A stretch of DNA of 64,000 nt from Paenibacillus koleovorans NBRC 103111 (GCF_004000845.1 NZ_BIMA01000005.1:1-64000); one strand, 5' to 3'. Numbered from the stretch's first letter, positions 1-9,873 are shown. Made by a program: numbers and translations. The notes: a model not told the origin generated them from the sequence alone.

Positions 1-1
1 C

Positions 2-1009
2 GTAGGGGTCACCGGCTATAAGGTGTACAGAGGCTCAACACTGCTTACAACATTGACGGGTGAAGCATCCAGCTTTAATGTTACCGGGCTCACGGCGGGA
101 ACAGTCTATACTTTCGCAGTTCAGGCCGGGGATATGGCAGGCAACTGGACTTCAACCGGGCCGAGCGTAACGGTTACAACGGTAGCGGACAATGAACCGA
201 CTACCCCTTCGGAACCGACGCCAACACCAACGCCAACACCGACGCCAACACCAACACCGACGCCAACACCATCGCCAACACCGACGCCGACGCCAACGCC
301 AACGCCAACACCAACACCAACACCTTCAACAGCGCCGGTTGTAACGACAACCCCGGGTAAACCGGCTTTCGATCTGAGCCAACCCGAGTCGGTTTCCTTA
401 TTGAAGGAGGTTCTGGAAGGCAAAATACAAGCTGCCAGTGATGATTCAATAACGTTCCAGGATGTATCGAATCATTGGTCGGTTGAGAGCATTGAGGTGT
501 TTTCGAAGCTTGGGGTCGTTAATGGTTACGAGGATGGCACATTTAAGCCGGATGCTCAAATTACACGCGGCGAGTTTGCAACTATCGTTTCCAAAATCTT
601 CAATATCGGCGCGGGCGAATTGAAGGATGCCCAATTTAGCGATATCAATGAAAGCTGGGCTAAGGAAGCGGTCCTCGCGCTTGCATCGAATGGCATCATC
701 AACGGGTACGAAGACGGCACGTTCCAACCGGATGCTAACATTACCCGTGCCGAAATGGTTGCCATTATCGCAAGAATTATTAACCTGACCAATGTTCAAG
801 GAACAAGCAGTACGGCGTTTACCGATATCGGCGGTTCTTGGAATAAGGATCAGATCGAAGCGGCGGCAAAGGCCGGCATTATTAACGGCGCAGGCGAAGG
901 TTCCTTTGCACCGGACCAAAACTCGACTCGTGCCGAAGCTTTAACCGTATTGCTGCGCTCCATAAAATTGAATCCTGAAATCGCTGCTTTGATTAACTCG
1001 TTGACGTAG
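2..1009 (+). CDS. SLH-domain cell-surface protein, C-terminal part (5' truncated)
   Basis: The reading frame is open from base 2, so the N-terminus lies outside the window. The visible part begins inside a fibronectin type III-like domain (VTGYKVYRG near the start, ending about 55 residues in), continues into a Thr-Pro/Pro-Thr linker of about 45 residues, and ends with three S-layer homology repeats. Each SLH repeat carries a W-A/S-x-x-x-I pattern followed by G-I-x-N-G-Y-E-D-G-T-F-x-P-D and T-R-x-E. SLH repeats bind pyruvylated secondary cell-wall polymers, so this is a surface-anchored protein; what it does depends on the missing N-terminus. The 293-base gap after it carries an intrinsic terminator. 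Confidence 0.93.
   Translation, partial: VGVTGYKVYRGSTLLTTLTGEASSFNVTGLTAGTVYTFAVQAGDMAGNWTSTGPSVTVTTVADNEPTTPSEPTPTPTPTPTPTPTPTPTPSPTPTPTPTPTPTPTPTPSTAPVVTTTPGKPAFDLSQPESVSLLKEVLEGKIQAASDDSITFQDVSNHWSVESIEVFSKLGVVNGYEDGTFKPDAQITRGEFATIVSKIFNIGAGELKDAQFSDINESWAKEAVLALASNGIINGYEDGTFQPDANITRAEMVAIIARIINLTNVQGTSSTAFTDIGGSWNKDQIEAAAKAGIINGAGEGSFAPDQNSTRAEALTVLLRSIKLNPEIAALINSLT
216..330 (+). repeat. Low-complexity Thr-Pro coding microsatellite
   Basis: Tandem imperfect ACN-CCN codon pairs encode the flexible Thr-Pro linker between the FN3 and SLH parts of the surface protein. The DNA repeat is a likely site of slippage length variation in multiples of six bases. Confidence 0.9.
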
Positions 1010-1053
1010 AGACAAATACAAATGAAGTGTCGGGAGCTATCGTCCGACATCAC

Positions 1054-1086
1054 AGGCTGCCGGAAGACCCGGCAGTCTTTCCTTTT
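1054..1086 (+). terminator. Intrinsic terminator after SLH gene
   Basis: CTGCCGG (1057-1063) pairs with CCGGCAG (1069-1075) around an AAGAC loop. The stem extends by three further pairs, one of them G-U, and is followed by TCTTTCCTTTT. Confidence 0.8.
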
Positions 1087-1302
1087 GGGCACCGGAAAGG
1101 CTATTGCATTTTTTGCACTCGATACTCCTTTTTTAACTTGGGTAGTCAGTCTGGATTCGTGTCGGGCAATTATTAAATCTTGCGGATTGACGTGATCTCG
1201 CATCAGCCTTAAGCTTAGAAGACCTTCCTAGTTTATTCGGCTGATTGTCGATATGAAGTTATACATTTTTCGGAAAATTATATAACATATGGGGGTCGAG
1301 TC

Positions 1303-2844
1303 ATGGAGAAGTCGGCAAAGAGGAAATGGATGCCAATAGTCTCGATTGTTGCGGCAGCCTCGGTAGCTGCTACCGCATGCGGAGGGGATGAGGAAGCGGC
1401 AAAAAATGGCGCGGAACGTTCATCTTCCTCGACAAGCTCCATGGCGGCTCCCATTAAAATTACTTGGATGACGCCTCTGTATACCCAATTTGTTCCAAAA
1501 GACACGGTGCTGAAGCTGGTTGAAGAGAAGGTTGGCGCTAAATTTGAGATTACATGGGTGCCGGATGCGGTCAAGGAAGACAGATTGAATACGGCGATTG
1601 CGTCCGGCACCCTGACTAAAATCGTAGGGGTACAGGACATCAAGATGTCATCGTTTCAGAGCGCGGTGAAGGCCGGCATGTTCTGGGAGATCGGATCGCG
1701 GCTGAAGGATTATCCGAACCTGAACCAAATTAATCCAACGACGCTGGAGCATATTAAAATAAATGGAGAAATATATGGGATTCCGCGGGAACGTCCGCTA
1801 TCTCGTCAAGGCGTTGTCGTCCGTCAGGACTGGCTGGACAATCTCGGTCTGAAGCAGCCCAAGACGATCGATGAGCTATTTAACGTATTGAAAGCGTTCA
1901 CACTTAACGACCCGGACAAAAACGGCAAAAACGATACATTTGGCCTGACAGAGCGTTTTGATCTGAAATACGGCGCGTTCAAGACGGTGTCCTCCTACTT
2001 CGGTACTCCGAACGAATGGGGTTGGAAGGACGGCAAGCTATTGCCGGAATTTATGTTTCCGCAGTATACCGAAACTTTGAAGTTTTTTAATAAGCTGTAC
2101 AAAGAGAAGCTGATGAACGACGATTTTGCGGTTACGAGCAAAACGCAGCAATGGGAAAAGTTCTCTAAAGGCCAGGCCGGGCTGTATGTCGGCAATATGG
2201 TAGACGGTAAAAACTTGTACAATGACAGCTTGAAAATAAATCCGAACGTTAAAATCGATATCTTCAACCGCATAGCAGGTCCTGACGGAAAAGAAGCAGT
2301 ATGGGCGCAGGCGGGTCATAATGGCATTTTTGCTTTTCCGAAAACGTCGATCAAGACGGAAGAGGAGCTGAAGCAAATTCTTGCCGTGATGGACAAAATG
2401 AATACCGTTGAAGTGTTCAATCTGTTGAAAATCGGCATTGAGGGAATTCATTACAAGCTGCTCGGAGACAACAAATTCGAGAAGAACTTGGATGCGAAGG
2501 ATGCATTCGAGCAGGAGGTTCGTCCGCTCGACTCGATCGTCGGTCTCGAGTTGAAGAACCTGAAAGCTGCCAACGATCCGCTGCGCGAGAAGTACGAGGC
2601 GCTTACGCTCGACAATGACAATATCGTCGTAACTAACCCGGCGGAAGCTCTGGTCTCCGACACGTTGACCATTCGTGGGACCGAGATGAGGAAAATAATA
2701 GATGACGCCACTATTAAATTTATTATGGGTCAGATGGATGAAGCCGGCTTCCAGTCGGAAGTGACGAAATGGCAGAGAAACGGCGGAGACCTCATTATCG
2801 AAGAGCTTAACGCTTCATACGCGCGGTCCAAGTTAATCCCATAA
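1303..2844 (+). CDS. Extracellular solute-binding lipoprotein (CUT1 type)
   Basis: 513 residues. A basic N-terminus and hydrophobic stretch end in a lipobox-like ATAC with the probable lipidated Cys26, followed by a Ser-rich linker. The body resembles LplA/YtcQ-type binding proteins of Paenibacillus ABC sugar transporters: I-T-W-M-x-P near residue 50, then R-Q-D-W-L-D-N-L-G and D-P-D-x-N-G-K-x-D-T-F-G-L-T. ATG at 1303 follows a G-rich ribosome site. No permease genes are adjacent; the next gene is the YesS-like regulator at 2921. The protein may therefore serve a transporter encoded elsewhere or act as a sensor partner for that regulator. The ligand cannot be read from the sequence. Confidence 0.88.
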   Translation: MEKSAKRKWMPIVSIVAAASVAATACGGDEEAAKNGAERSSSSTSSMAAPIKITWMTPLYTQFVPKDTVLKLVEEKVGAKFEITWVPDAVKEDRLNTAIASGTLTKIVGVQDIKMSSFQSAVKAGMFWEIGSRLKDYPNLNQINPTTLEHIKINGEIYGIPRERPLSRQGVVVRQDWLDNLGLKQPKTIDELFNVLKAFTLNDPDKNGKNDTFGLTERFDLKYGAFKTVSSYFGTPNEWGWKDGKLLPEFMFPQYTETLKFFNKLYKEKLMNDDFAVTSKTQQWEKFSKGQAGLYVGNMVDGKNLYNDSLKINPNVKIDIFNRIAGPDGKEAVWAQAGHNGIFAFPKTSIKTEEELKQILAVMDKMNTVEVFNLLKIGIEGIHYKLLGDNKFEKNLDAKDAFEQEVRPLDSIVGLELKNLKAANDPLREKYEALTLDNDNIVVTNPAEALVSDTLTIRGTEMRKIIDDATIKFIMGQMDEAGFQSEVTKWQRNGGDLIIEELNASYARSKLIP

Positions 2845-2920
2845 CCCCCTGCGGCTGCTCTCCCTAAGGTGTCGGCCGCATTTGTATAAGAAGCCGAAAT
2901 GCAACCAAGGGAGGTGCACC

Positions 2921-5233
2921 ATGTCAAAGTTTTTGTTGCGACTGCTCTCGTTCAGTATTTTACTAGGTGCATTACCTATTATTTTTATAGGTGTTATTTC
3001 TTACCTGATTGCTTCCAGCGACATCGAGGAAAAGGTCAAGGAGGGAAATGAGCAAATATTGCTGCAGACGCGGATGCGGGTGGAGCAAGTGATGCGGACA
3101 CTGGAGCTTTCGGCTGTCCAGTTAGCCAATTCTCCATTGACCTTGAAATCGATGACACAGACGCTGACTCCGGAAGATTACCAGCAAGTTCGTGATTTGT
3201 CGCAGGGGCTGTACAGCCTGCAGTCGTTCGGCAGTATCAGCGAGGCGTATTTGATGAGCCTGGATAGCGGCTGGTCGATCAACTTCCGCTCCTTTCAGCC
3301 GATAGACTCGTTGTCGAACTACAACGAACTAGTGGCATATGCCAGGCTTCCGAACACTCTGACCTGGATTACCCCGGTGATGGAAGAGGAGTCGTACAGC
3401 ACCGAGCAGTTGCCTCAGGACATCATCCGGATGGTGCTGAAAATTCCGTTTGTACAAGCAGAGCGACCTCAAGGAATGCTTGTGACCGAATTGCCTAAAA
3501 ACGAGATCAAGCAGTTGTTGACAGAATCGGTGAACTTCGGAGAAGTCATGGTGTTGGATGAGAAGGGCCATGATTTCCTGTTTGGCGAAGAAGAAGGGAA
3601 GGAGGACCGTGGCACCATAGCTCGGGAAATTTTTTCAGCTTCCCAGCTTGATGCGGTCGGTCAAGGCTCCTTCGAGATGGAGCGTGAAGGGGAAAACGTC
3701 CTTGTGACGTACCGCGTTTCGCCTTACAACAGCTGGGTGTATGCTTCGGTTGTTTCGATCAGTGAAATTACGAAGCAGTCGCGCAATATCGGCTGGATTA
3801 CCTTTTTTGTGTGTCTGCTGATTCTGTTGGCTGTAGCGAGCTTTGGATTTTATGGAAGCCGCCGTATATATTCACCAGTCCATCGGTTGTTTGAATTTAC
3901 GCGGGAGATTGAGCCGGAGTCGTCGGGAGAAAGCCGGCCGGCGACGGGCCAAGGCAAGGATGAATTTGTATGGATCGAAGATCGGCTGCGGCAATTATCC
4001 AGCAAAGGGCAACAGCTTCAGCAGCAAGTTCGTGGACAATATGTGCAGCTAAGAGAATTTTTTATGCTGAAGCTGTTTACCGGTCAATTGTCGGAGAGTG
4101 ACGATGCGTATCGTTCGACGATGTATGGGCTGCCAACGGAATGGAAAAAGCTCGGAGTATTGACGCTGCAGATCGATACGCTGCAGTCCACGCGTTATGG
4201 CGAGCACGATCGCGAGCTGCTGCTGTTCGCCATTAACAATATTGTCGGCGAGCTGGTCAACGAGGAACGCTCGTTTAGTCCCATTGTGCTTGGCCAGTCG
4301 CAGGTGACGCTGCTCTTTCTGCGAGGGGATCATAATGCGGCCGCGCAAAAACAGGAGCTGCATGAACTTGCCGGCATTATTAAGGCGAAGGTGGACGAAT
4401 ATTTGCATTTGACTGTCAGCATTGGCATCAGCAGGCCGTTCGAGCGCATAACCGATGCCATGAAGGCGTACACGGAAAGTCTGGAAGCGTTGAAGGTAAG
4501 AATCAGCCTGGGCAGCGATCTGATCATTCATGCGGAGGATATTGAAAGCGGCAAGGAAATGAAGACCGCCATCTACGCGCATCTCAAGTTTATGGAGGAT
4601 CAGCTTGTGCAAGTCGTGAAGCAAGGCAACAGGGAGAAAGCGGACGCTTTATTCAGCGAATATATAGCGACGATCGTTGTGCGAGATGTTCATTTTAATG
4701 AATACCCCGTACTAATGCTGCAGCTTGTGACCAAGATGTATCAACTCGTGCACGAACAGGGCAGCACCGTGCAAAAAGCGCTAGGCGAAGGCGCTACGGT
4801 GGAGGAGTTCCTTAGACTGACGACGCTGGATGCAATCGTGCGATGGTTCAAGCAGGCGCTGTTCGATCCGCTGTTTGCATTCTTGGAGCAGCGAGCGGAG
4901 TCGCAATATTTAGGAATAGCCAATCAAATGATCAATATGATTCATGAGCGCTATGAGGAAGAATTATCGCTGGAGATGTGCGCGTCTATATTGAATTTTC
5001 ATCCGGTTTATTTGAGCCGGGTATTTAGAAAGGAGATGGGCGTCAACTTCGTCGATTATCTCGTCGAATACCGGATGACCATCGCCAAAAACTTGCTTGA
5101 GACATCGACGGACAAAGTATCTGAGATTGCCGATCGACTGCGTTATACGAATACAAGCTCGTTTATCCGTACGTTTCGCCGAATTACAGGGATGACTCCG
5201 GGTCAATATCGGGAGAAATTTCAACAGAAATGA
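2921..5233 (+). CDS. Membrane-anchored AraC-family regulator (YesS-like)
   Basis: 770 residues from ATG 2921, chosen because GGGAGGTG sits just upstream; an in-frame start at 2882 lacks one. Transmembrane segments lie at about residues 5-27 and 290-312, enclosing an extracellular region of roughly 260 residues of the Cache-like sensor type. A central cytoplasmic region of about 300 residues resembles the GGDEF-like part of such regulators. The C-terminal 100 residues are an AraC/HTH_18 domain (S-L-E-M-C-A, H-P-V-Y-L-S-R-V-F-R-K-E-M-G, and I-A-D-R-L-R-Y near the end). The family combines an outside sensor with a DNA-binding end to control sugar-transport or polysaccharide genes. It directly follows the solute-binding protein gene and probably senses a related ligand. 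Confidence 0.9.
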   Translation: MSKFLLRLLSFSILLGALPIIFIGVISYLIASSDIEEKVKEGNEQILLQTRMRVEQVMRTLELSAVQLANSPLTLKSMTQTLTPEDYQQVRDLSQGLYSLQSFGSISEAYLMSLDSGWSINFRSFQPIDSLSNYNELVAYARLPNTLTWITPVMEEESYSTEQLPQDIIRMVLKIPFVQAERPQGMLVTELPKNEIKQLLTESVNFGEVMVLDEKGHDFLFGEEEGKEDRGTIAREIFSASQLDAVGQGSFEMEREGENVLVTYRVSPYNSWVYASVVSISEITKQSRNIGWITFFVCLLILLAVASFGFYGSRRIYSPVHRLFEFTREIEPESSGESRPATGQGKDEFVWIEDRLRQLSSKGQQLQQQVRGQYVQLREFFMLKLFTGQLSESDDAYRSTMYGLPTEWKKLGVLTLQIDTLQSTRYGEHDRELLLFAINNIVGELVNEERSFSPIVLGQSQVTLLFLRGDHNAAAQKQELHELAGIIKAKVDEYLHLTVSIGISRPFERITDAMKAYTESLEALKVRISLGSDLIIHAEDIESGKEMKTAIYAHLKFMEDQLVQVVKQGNREKADALFSEYIATIVVRDVHFNEYPVLMLQLVTKMYQLVHEQGSTVQKALGEGATVEEFLRLTTLDAIVRWFKQALFDPLFAFLEQRAESQYLGIANQMINMIHERYEEELSLEMCASILNFHPVYLSRVFRKEMGVNFVDYLVEYRMTIAKNLLETSTDKVSEIADRLRYTNTSSFIRTFRRITGMTPGQYREKFQQK

Positions 5234-5281
5234 GGGAGCGACATTTAATGAAGCTTTTTTCGACAATTAGGCTGCGATTTC

Positions 5282-5310
5282 TTGACTTTCCGACGCGCCA
5301 AAGTTACAAT
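5282..5310 (+). promoter_or_regulatory. Sigma-A promoter of the T-box/hisS-aspS transcript
   Basis: TTGACT (5282-5287), 17-base spacer, TACAAT (5305-5310). Transcription would start near 5317, giving a leader of about 370 bases before hisS. Confidence 0.88.
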
Positions 5311-5316
5311 ACAAAC

Positions 5317-5644
5317 TAATATATGGGATTCATTGATGGGAACAAGTACTTCGGCGCCAAACCCGCAGAGAGGAAAGCCTTCGGCTGCAAGCTTTCCGGT
5401 TATGACCGAACGAACAGACATCCCGGAGAACCGATGGTGAACACGCGTTGCCTTAGCTGAAGGCGGCGAACCAGTAGCTGTTGTGCGTAGGCGGGCGTTA
5501 ACCGCGTGAAGTGCGTGCCGGGCGGACGCCGATGAACGAAGTCGGATGGCTGCAGGCGCGAATGTGGGTGGCACCACGGGTGATTTCGCGAAATCGAATC
5601 TCTCGTCCCTGACAACAGTCGGGGAGGGAGATTTTTTTGTTTTT
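5317..5644 (+). promoter_or_regulatory. T-box riboswitch of hisS-aspS
   Basis: The leader contains the T-box core GTGGGTGGCACCACGGG (5564-5580), whose TGGCACC bulge binds the acceptor end of uncharged tRNA. Immediately downstream, an intrinsic terminator is formed by AATCTCTCGTCCCTGAC (5597-5613) and GTCGGGGAGGGAGATT (5618-5633) with a T-rich tail. Upstream purine-rich AGAGAGG (about 5368) looks like the stem I region. A His codon (CAC, 5442-5444) is present in the stem I/specifier area, but I could not fold the element well enough to assign the specifier with certainty. Histidine is expected because hisS is the first gene. Known mechanism: uncharged tRNA stabilises the antiterminator and turns the synthetase genes on. 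Confidence 0.9.
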
Positions 5645-5683
5645 CCCGGACGGGAGAGAAAAGGTGGAGAGGGGTATGGCACG

Positions 5684-6934
5684 ATGAGCATTCAAAAGCC
5701 GAAAGGCACACAGGATTTGCTGCCGGGCGTGGTGGAGAAGTGGCAGTACATCGAGGAGAAGGCGCGTGACATCTGCGCACGCTTCAATTACAAAGAAATC
5801 CGCTCGCCGATCTTCGAGAATACGGAGCTGTTCCAGCGCGGGGTAGGCGAGACGACCGACATCGTCGAGAAGGAGATGTACACATTCCTCGACAAAGGCG
5901 ACCGCAGCATGTCGCTTCGTCCGGAAGGGACGGCCGGCGTCGTTCGCGCTTATGTGGAGAACAAGCTGTACGGGGAGCCGGACATCGCCAAGCTGTACTA
6001 CATCGGCCCGATGTTCCGCTACGAGCAGCCGCAGGCCGGCCGGTACCGGCAGTTTCACCAGTTCGGCATCGAGGCGTTCGGGTCGACCGATCCGAGCCTG
6101 GATGCGGAAGTGATCGCGATGGGCTACTTGTTCTATAAGGAGCTTGGGCTGCAGGGCGTGCGGGTCGAGATCAACTCGGTCGGCAATCCTTCGTGCCGGT
6201 CGGTGTATCGCGAGGAGCTGCAAAAGTTTTTCGCGCCGGTCAAGGACCAGCTGTGCAAAGACTGCCAGTCGCGTTATGACCGCAACCCGATGCGCATCCT
6301 CGACTGCAAGAAGGACCAGGCTCACGGTGTAGGCGCACCTTCGATTCTGGATTTTCTAGACGAGGAGTGCAGCACGCACTTCGAGAAGGTGCAGCGCCAC
6401 CTGACCGACATGGGCATCGAGTATGAGATCAATCCGCGTATGGTGCGGGGACTCGATTACTACACGCACACGGCGTTCGAGTACAAGTGCGCAGGCATTG
6501 GCGCGATCGATACGATCAGCGGGGGCGGCCGGTACAACGGATTGGTGGAGCAAATCGGCGGGGACGATCAGCCTGGCGTCGGCTTTGGGCTTGGCCTGGA
6601 GCGGGTACTGCTCGTGCTGGAGGCGCAAGCTGTCGCGATTCCGGCCGGACGTCCGCTGGATGCGTATATGATCGGCATGGGCGAGCAGGCGGAAGCCGAG
6701 GTGGCGAAGCTGCTGTTCCGGTTGCGGGCGGCAGGGTTGACGGCGGAGAAAGATTACCAGGGCCGCAAGATGAAAGCCCAGATGAAGTCGGCCGACCGGA
6801 TGCAGGCGCGGTTCGTTGCGATTATCGGCGACGAGGAGCTTGCGCAGGGCGTCATCGCTTTGAAAAACATGGCGACCGGCGAGCAAGTCAAGGTTACGTT
6901 TGAAGAGATGGTTACCGCGTTAAGCGACAAGTAA
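5684..6934 (+). CDS. hisS: Histidyl-tRNA synthetase
   Basis: 416 residues, the usual length for bacterial HisRS, which charges tRNA-His in the cytoplasm. The start at 5684 gives the canonical N-terminus K-P-K-G-T-Q-D and follows AGGTGGAGAGGGG; a longer in-frame ORF would run back into the T-box and is not used. Class II features include motif 2 with F-R-Y-E-x-P-Q-x-G-R-Y-R-Q-F-H-Q-F-G, the HisRS signature L-D-Y-Y-T-x-T-x-F-E, and G-G-G-R-Y-N-G-L with motif 3 G-x-G-L-G-L-E-R. A C-terminal anticodon-binding domain follows. It is cotranscribed with aspS, 32 bases downstream, under T-box control. Confidence 0.98.
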   Translation: MSIQKPKGTQDLLPGVVEKWQYIEEKARDICARFNYKEIRSPIFENTELFQRGVGETTDIVEKEMYTFLDKGDRSMSLRPEGTAGVVRAYVENKLYGEPDIAKLYYIGPMFRYEQPQAGRYRQFHQFGIEAFGSTDPSLDAEVIAMGYLFYKELGLQGVRVEINSVGNPSCRSVYREELQKFFAPVKDQLCKDCQSRYDRNPMRILDCKKDQAHGVGAPSILDFLDEECSTHFEKVQRHLTDMGIEYEINPRMVRGLDYYTHTAFEYKCAGIGAIDTISGGGRYNGLVEQIGGDDQPGVGFGLGLERVLLVLEAQAVAIPAGRPLDAYMIGMGEQAEAEVAKLLFRLRAAGLTAEKDYQGRKMKAQMKSADRMQARFVAIIGDEELAQGVIALKNMATGEQVKVTFEEMVTALSDK

Positions 6935-6966
6935 TTTAGTGAACAAACCCCTAGGAGGCAACAATT

Positions 6967-8748
6967 ATGCTACTGAAAACCCATCATTGCGGCAAATTGG
7001 ACAAATCGCACATCGGCCAGTCCGTTATTCTGAACGGCTGGGTGCAAGTGCGCCGCGACCTCGGCGGCGTCCTGTTCATCGACCTGCGCGACCGCAGCGG
7101 CATCGTGCAAGTCGTATTCAACCCGGCATTCTCCGGCAAAGCGCTCGAAGTGGCGGACAAAGCCCGCAGCGAGTACGTCCTCGCGGTGCAAGGCAAAGTC
7201 GTACAGCGCGACCCGGCTACGTTCAACCCGAACCTCGAAACCGGCGAAATCGAAGTGCAGGCTCATGAGATTGAAATACTGAACGCGGCCAAAACGCCTC
7301 CGTTCTTCATCGAAGACGGCGTGGAGATCGACGAGCAGCTTCGCCTGAAATACCGCTACCTTGACCTGAGACGGCCGGAAATGCAGAAGACGTTAGTGCT
7401 CCGTTCGAAGGCGGCGAAGTTTTTCCGAGACTTCCTGGACGACAACGGCTTTCTCGAGATCGAGACGCCGATCTTGACGAAGAGCACGCCGGAAGGCGCG
7501 CGCGACTATCTCGTACCGAGCCGCGTGCATCCGGGCGAGTTTTTCGCCTTGCCGCAATCGCCGCAAATTTACAAGCAGCTGCTGATGGTGAGCGGCCTCG
7601 AGCGTTACTATCAGATCGCTCGCTGCTTCCGCGACGAAGATCTGCGCGCTGACCGTCAGCCTGAGTTTACGCAAGTGGACATCGAGACTTCGTTCCTGTC
7701 CCGCGACCAGTTGCTTGACATGATGGAGCAGCTCGTACAAAAGCTTTTCATGTCGACGCTCGGTGTGGACATCCCGCTGCCTTTCCAACGTCTGAGCTAT
7801 GCCGACGCGATGGGCAAATACGGCTCCGACAAGCCTGATCTGCGCTTCGGTCTTGAGCTGCAAGACATCTCCGATATTGTGGCGGAGTCGGGCGTACAAG
7901 TTTTCGCCAGTGTCATCAAGAAGGGCGGCCAAGTGAAGGCGCTGAACGCCAAAGGCTGCGGCACTTGGAGCCGGAAGGAAATCGACGATTTGCTGCCTTT
8001 CGCGGCTCGTTATGGAGCCAAGGGCTTGGCTTGGATTCAAGTGAAAGACGGCGAGTTCAAGGGGCCGATCGTCAAGTTCTTCAGCCCGGAAGAAATCGAA
8101 GCGTTGAAAGAGCGTCTGAATGTGGAAGAAGGAGACTTGCTCTTGTTCTCCGCCGACACGAAGAAAGTCGTCGCCGACGTGCTGGGCAACCTGCGTCTGA
8201 AGATCGGCCGCGACCTCGGCTTGATCAACGACAAGGAGTTCAAGTTCGCCTGGGTCATCGACTTCCCGCTGCTCAGCTACGACGAAGAGTCGAAGCGTTA
8301 CGTGGCCGAGCATCATCCGTTCACGCGTCCTCATGAAGACGACCTGCCGCTGTTCGACAGCGACCCGGGGCAAATTCGTGCCCAAGCGTATGATCTCGTG
8401 CTGAACGGCTACGAAGTCGGCGGCGGCTCGATGCGGATTTTCCGCCGCGACGTGCAGGAGAAGATGTTCTCCGCACTCGGCTTCTCCAAGGAAGAAGCGA
8501 GCGAGAAGTTCGGGTTCCTGCTCGACGCGTTCGAGTACGGCACGCCTCCGCACGGCGGCATCGCGTTCGGCTTCGACCGGTTGGTCATGCTGATGGCCGG
8601 TCGCACGAACTTGCGCGAGACGATCGCCTTCCCTAAGACGGCAAGCGCGACCGACCTGCTCATGAACGCGCCGTCCGAGGTGGATGCGAAGCAGCTGGAC
8701 GATCTGTCGATCCGCTTGGCGCTGAAGCAGCCGACGGGCAAATCATAA
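6967..8748 (+). CDS. aspS: Aspartyl-tRNA synthetase
   Basis: 593 residues, the bacterial long form. It has an N-terminal OB-fold anticodon-binding domain ([11 protein letters not shown]), the class II catalytic core with motif 2 ([16 protein letters not shown]), the bacterial GAD insertion, and motif 3 near the C-terminus (G-I-A-F-G-F-D-R-L). ATG 6967 is preceded by CTAGGAGG. It lies 32 bases after hisS without a visible promoter, so it should share the T-box leader. Whether it is discriminating or also charges tRNA-Asn cannot be decided from the sequence alone. Confidence 0.98.
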   Translation: MLLKTHHCGKLDKSHIGQSVILNGWVQVRRDLGGVLFIDLRDRSGIVQVVFNPAFSGKALEVADKARSEYVLAVQGKVVQRDPATFNPNLETGEIEVQAHEIEILNAAKTPPFFIEDGVEIDEQLRLKYRYLDLRRPEMQKTLVLRSKAAKFFRDFLDDNGFLEIETPILTKSTPEGARDYLVPSRVHPGEFFALPQSPQIYKQLLMVSGLERYYQIARCFRDEDLRADRQPEFTQVDIETSFLSRDQLLDMMEQLVQKLFMSTLGVDIPLPFQRLSYADAMGKYGSDKPDLRFGLELQDISDIVAESGVQVFASVIKKGGQVKALNAKGCGTWSRKEIDDLLPFAARYGAKGLAWIQVKDGEFKGPIVKFFSPEEIEALKERLNVEEGDLLLFSADTKKVVADVLGNLRLKIGRDLGLINDKEFKFAWVIDFPLLSYDEESKRYVAEHHPFTRPHEDDLPLFDSDPGQIRAQAYDLVLNGYEVGGGSMRIFRRDVQEKMFSALGFSKEEASEKFGFLLDAFEYGTPPHGGIAFGFDRLVMLMAGRTNLRETIAFPKTASATDLLMNAPSEVDAKQLDDLSIRLALKQPTGKS

Positions 8749-8771
8749 GATTCGGAGGATACGGATCGATT

Positions 8772-9524
8772 ATGCTGCATCAATTTTCTAGAACGGAACT
8801 CGCGATCGGGCCGGAAGGATTGGACCAGATGCGCGGCAGCACCGTTGCCGTGCTCGGCATCGGCGGCGTCGGCTCAATCGCTGCGGAGGCGCTGGCACGG
8901 ACCGGCGTCGGCCGCATCATTCTGGTGGACAAGGATGTCGTGGACATCACGAATATCAACCGCCAGATTCACGCGCTGACGACGACGGTCGGCCAGCCCA
9001 AGGCGGAGCTGATGCGCGACCGCATCAAGCTGATCAATCCCGAGTGCGACGCCATCGCGCTGCGGATGTTTTATACGGAAGAGACATACGAGCAATTTTT
9101 CAGCTATCCGCTGGATTATGTGCTTGACGCATCAGATACGATATCTTATAAGATTCACTTGATCCAGCAATGCCTGGAACGGAAAATTCCGATCGTTTCG
9201 TGCATGGGCGCGGCCAACAAAATGGACCCGACCAAGTTCCAGGTGGCCGATATTTCCCAGACGTCGATGGATCCGATCGCTCGTGTTGTGCGGCAGCGTC
9301 TGCGCAAGGCGGGTATTAAAAAGGGCGTAAAGGTTGTGTACTCGCTGGAGGAGCCGATGAAGCCGCGCGAGGACGTTACCCAACGGATCGTGCCGGAAAA
9401 TGCGCCGGAAATTCGCAAAGCGCAGCAGCCTCCAGCAAGCAATGCGTTTGTACCGCCGGTCGCCGGGCTTATTATGGTGAGTGTGGCCGTGCAGGATTTG
9501 TTGAAAAAAGCGGGAAAGGCCTAG
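8772..9524 (+). CDS. tcdA: tRNA threonylcarbamoyladenosine dehydratase (TcdA/YrvM)
   Basis: 250 residues of the ThiF/HesA/MoeB E1-like family. The nucleotide-binding motif G-I-G-G-V-G-S lies near residue 33, followed by V-D-x-D-x-V-D-x-T-N-I-N-R-Q, an adenylating-enzyme signature. The enzyme uses ATP to cyclise t6A37 of ANN-reading tRNAs to ct6A. It lies 23 bases after aspS with an AGGAG-type site, in the same order as in Bacillus (aspS-yrvM-rarA), which supports the assignment over other ThiF-like proteins. Confidence 0.93.
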   Translation: MLHQFSRTELAIGPEGLDQMRGSTVAVLGIGGVGSIAAEALARTGVGRIILVDKDVVDITNINRQIHALTTTVGQPKAELMRDRIKLINPECDAIALRMFYTEETYEQFFSYPLDYVLDASDTISYKIHLIQQCLERKIPIVSCMGAANKMDPTKFQVADISQTSMDPIARVVRQRLRKAGIKKGVKVVYSLEEPMKPREDVTQRIVPENAPEIRKAQQPPASNAFVPPVAGLIMVSVAVQDLLKKAGKA

Positions 9525-9594
9525 AATACGGGCTTCGCAAGCTTTTCGGCGAAGCAAGTGATGTGGCGAGTAGGAGAAGGGAGTCGGATAGCAA

Positions 9595-9873
9595 ATGAAA
9601 ATTTTCGCGGTGTTTCTGTTTATGCAGGATGAGGAGAAAAGCCGGGTTCACCGTCCCGAGCATTTGGCGTACTTGGATGTTAAGCGGGCGGAAGGGCGCA
9701 TTTTCGCAAACGGTCGATTCGTCGACGGCTGGGGCGGCATGGTGCTGTACTGGGCGAACGACGTGTCCGAGGTCGAGAAGCTGGCGATAGAGGATCCATA
9801 TGTGACGACTGGGGCCAGACGGTATGAGATCCACGAGTGGGATATGGTGCCGGGGCGGTTGAGCTTGGAGTAA
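9595..9873 (+). CDS. YciI-like (YCII domain) small protein
   Basis: 92 residues forming one ferredoxin-like YCII domain: M-K-I-F-A-V-F-L-F, H-R-P-E-H-L-A-Y-L with the conserved His, and A-N-G-R-F-V-D-G-W-G-G near the middle. Family members are small dimers of largely unknown function; some have weak hydrolase or dehalogenase-like activity. GAGAAGGGAG precedes the ATG. It sits between tcdA and rarA, where Bacillus has no gene, so it is a lineage-specific insertion in the operon. Confidence 0.82.
   Translation: MKIFAVFLFMQDEEKSRVHRPEHLAYLDVKRAEGRIFANGRFVDGWGGMVLYWANDVSEVEKLAIEDPYVTTGARRYEIHEWDMVPGRLSLE

Noticed and set aside
121-449. Minus-strand ORFs across the Thr-Pro repeat
   Set aside because: They only reflect the microsatellite read in other frames (Gly-Val or Val-Leu runs), have no ribosome site and overlap a clear SLH protein.
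7393-8553. 386-codon minus-strand ORF opposite aspS
   Set aside because: Shadow ORF; aspS motifs prove the plus-strand frame.
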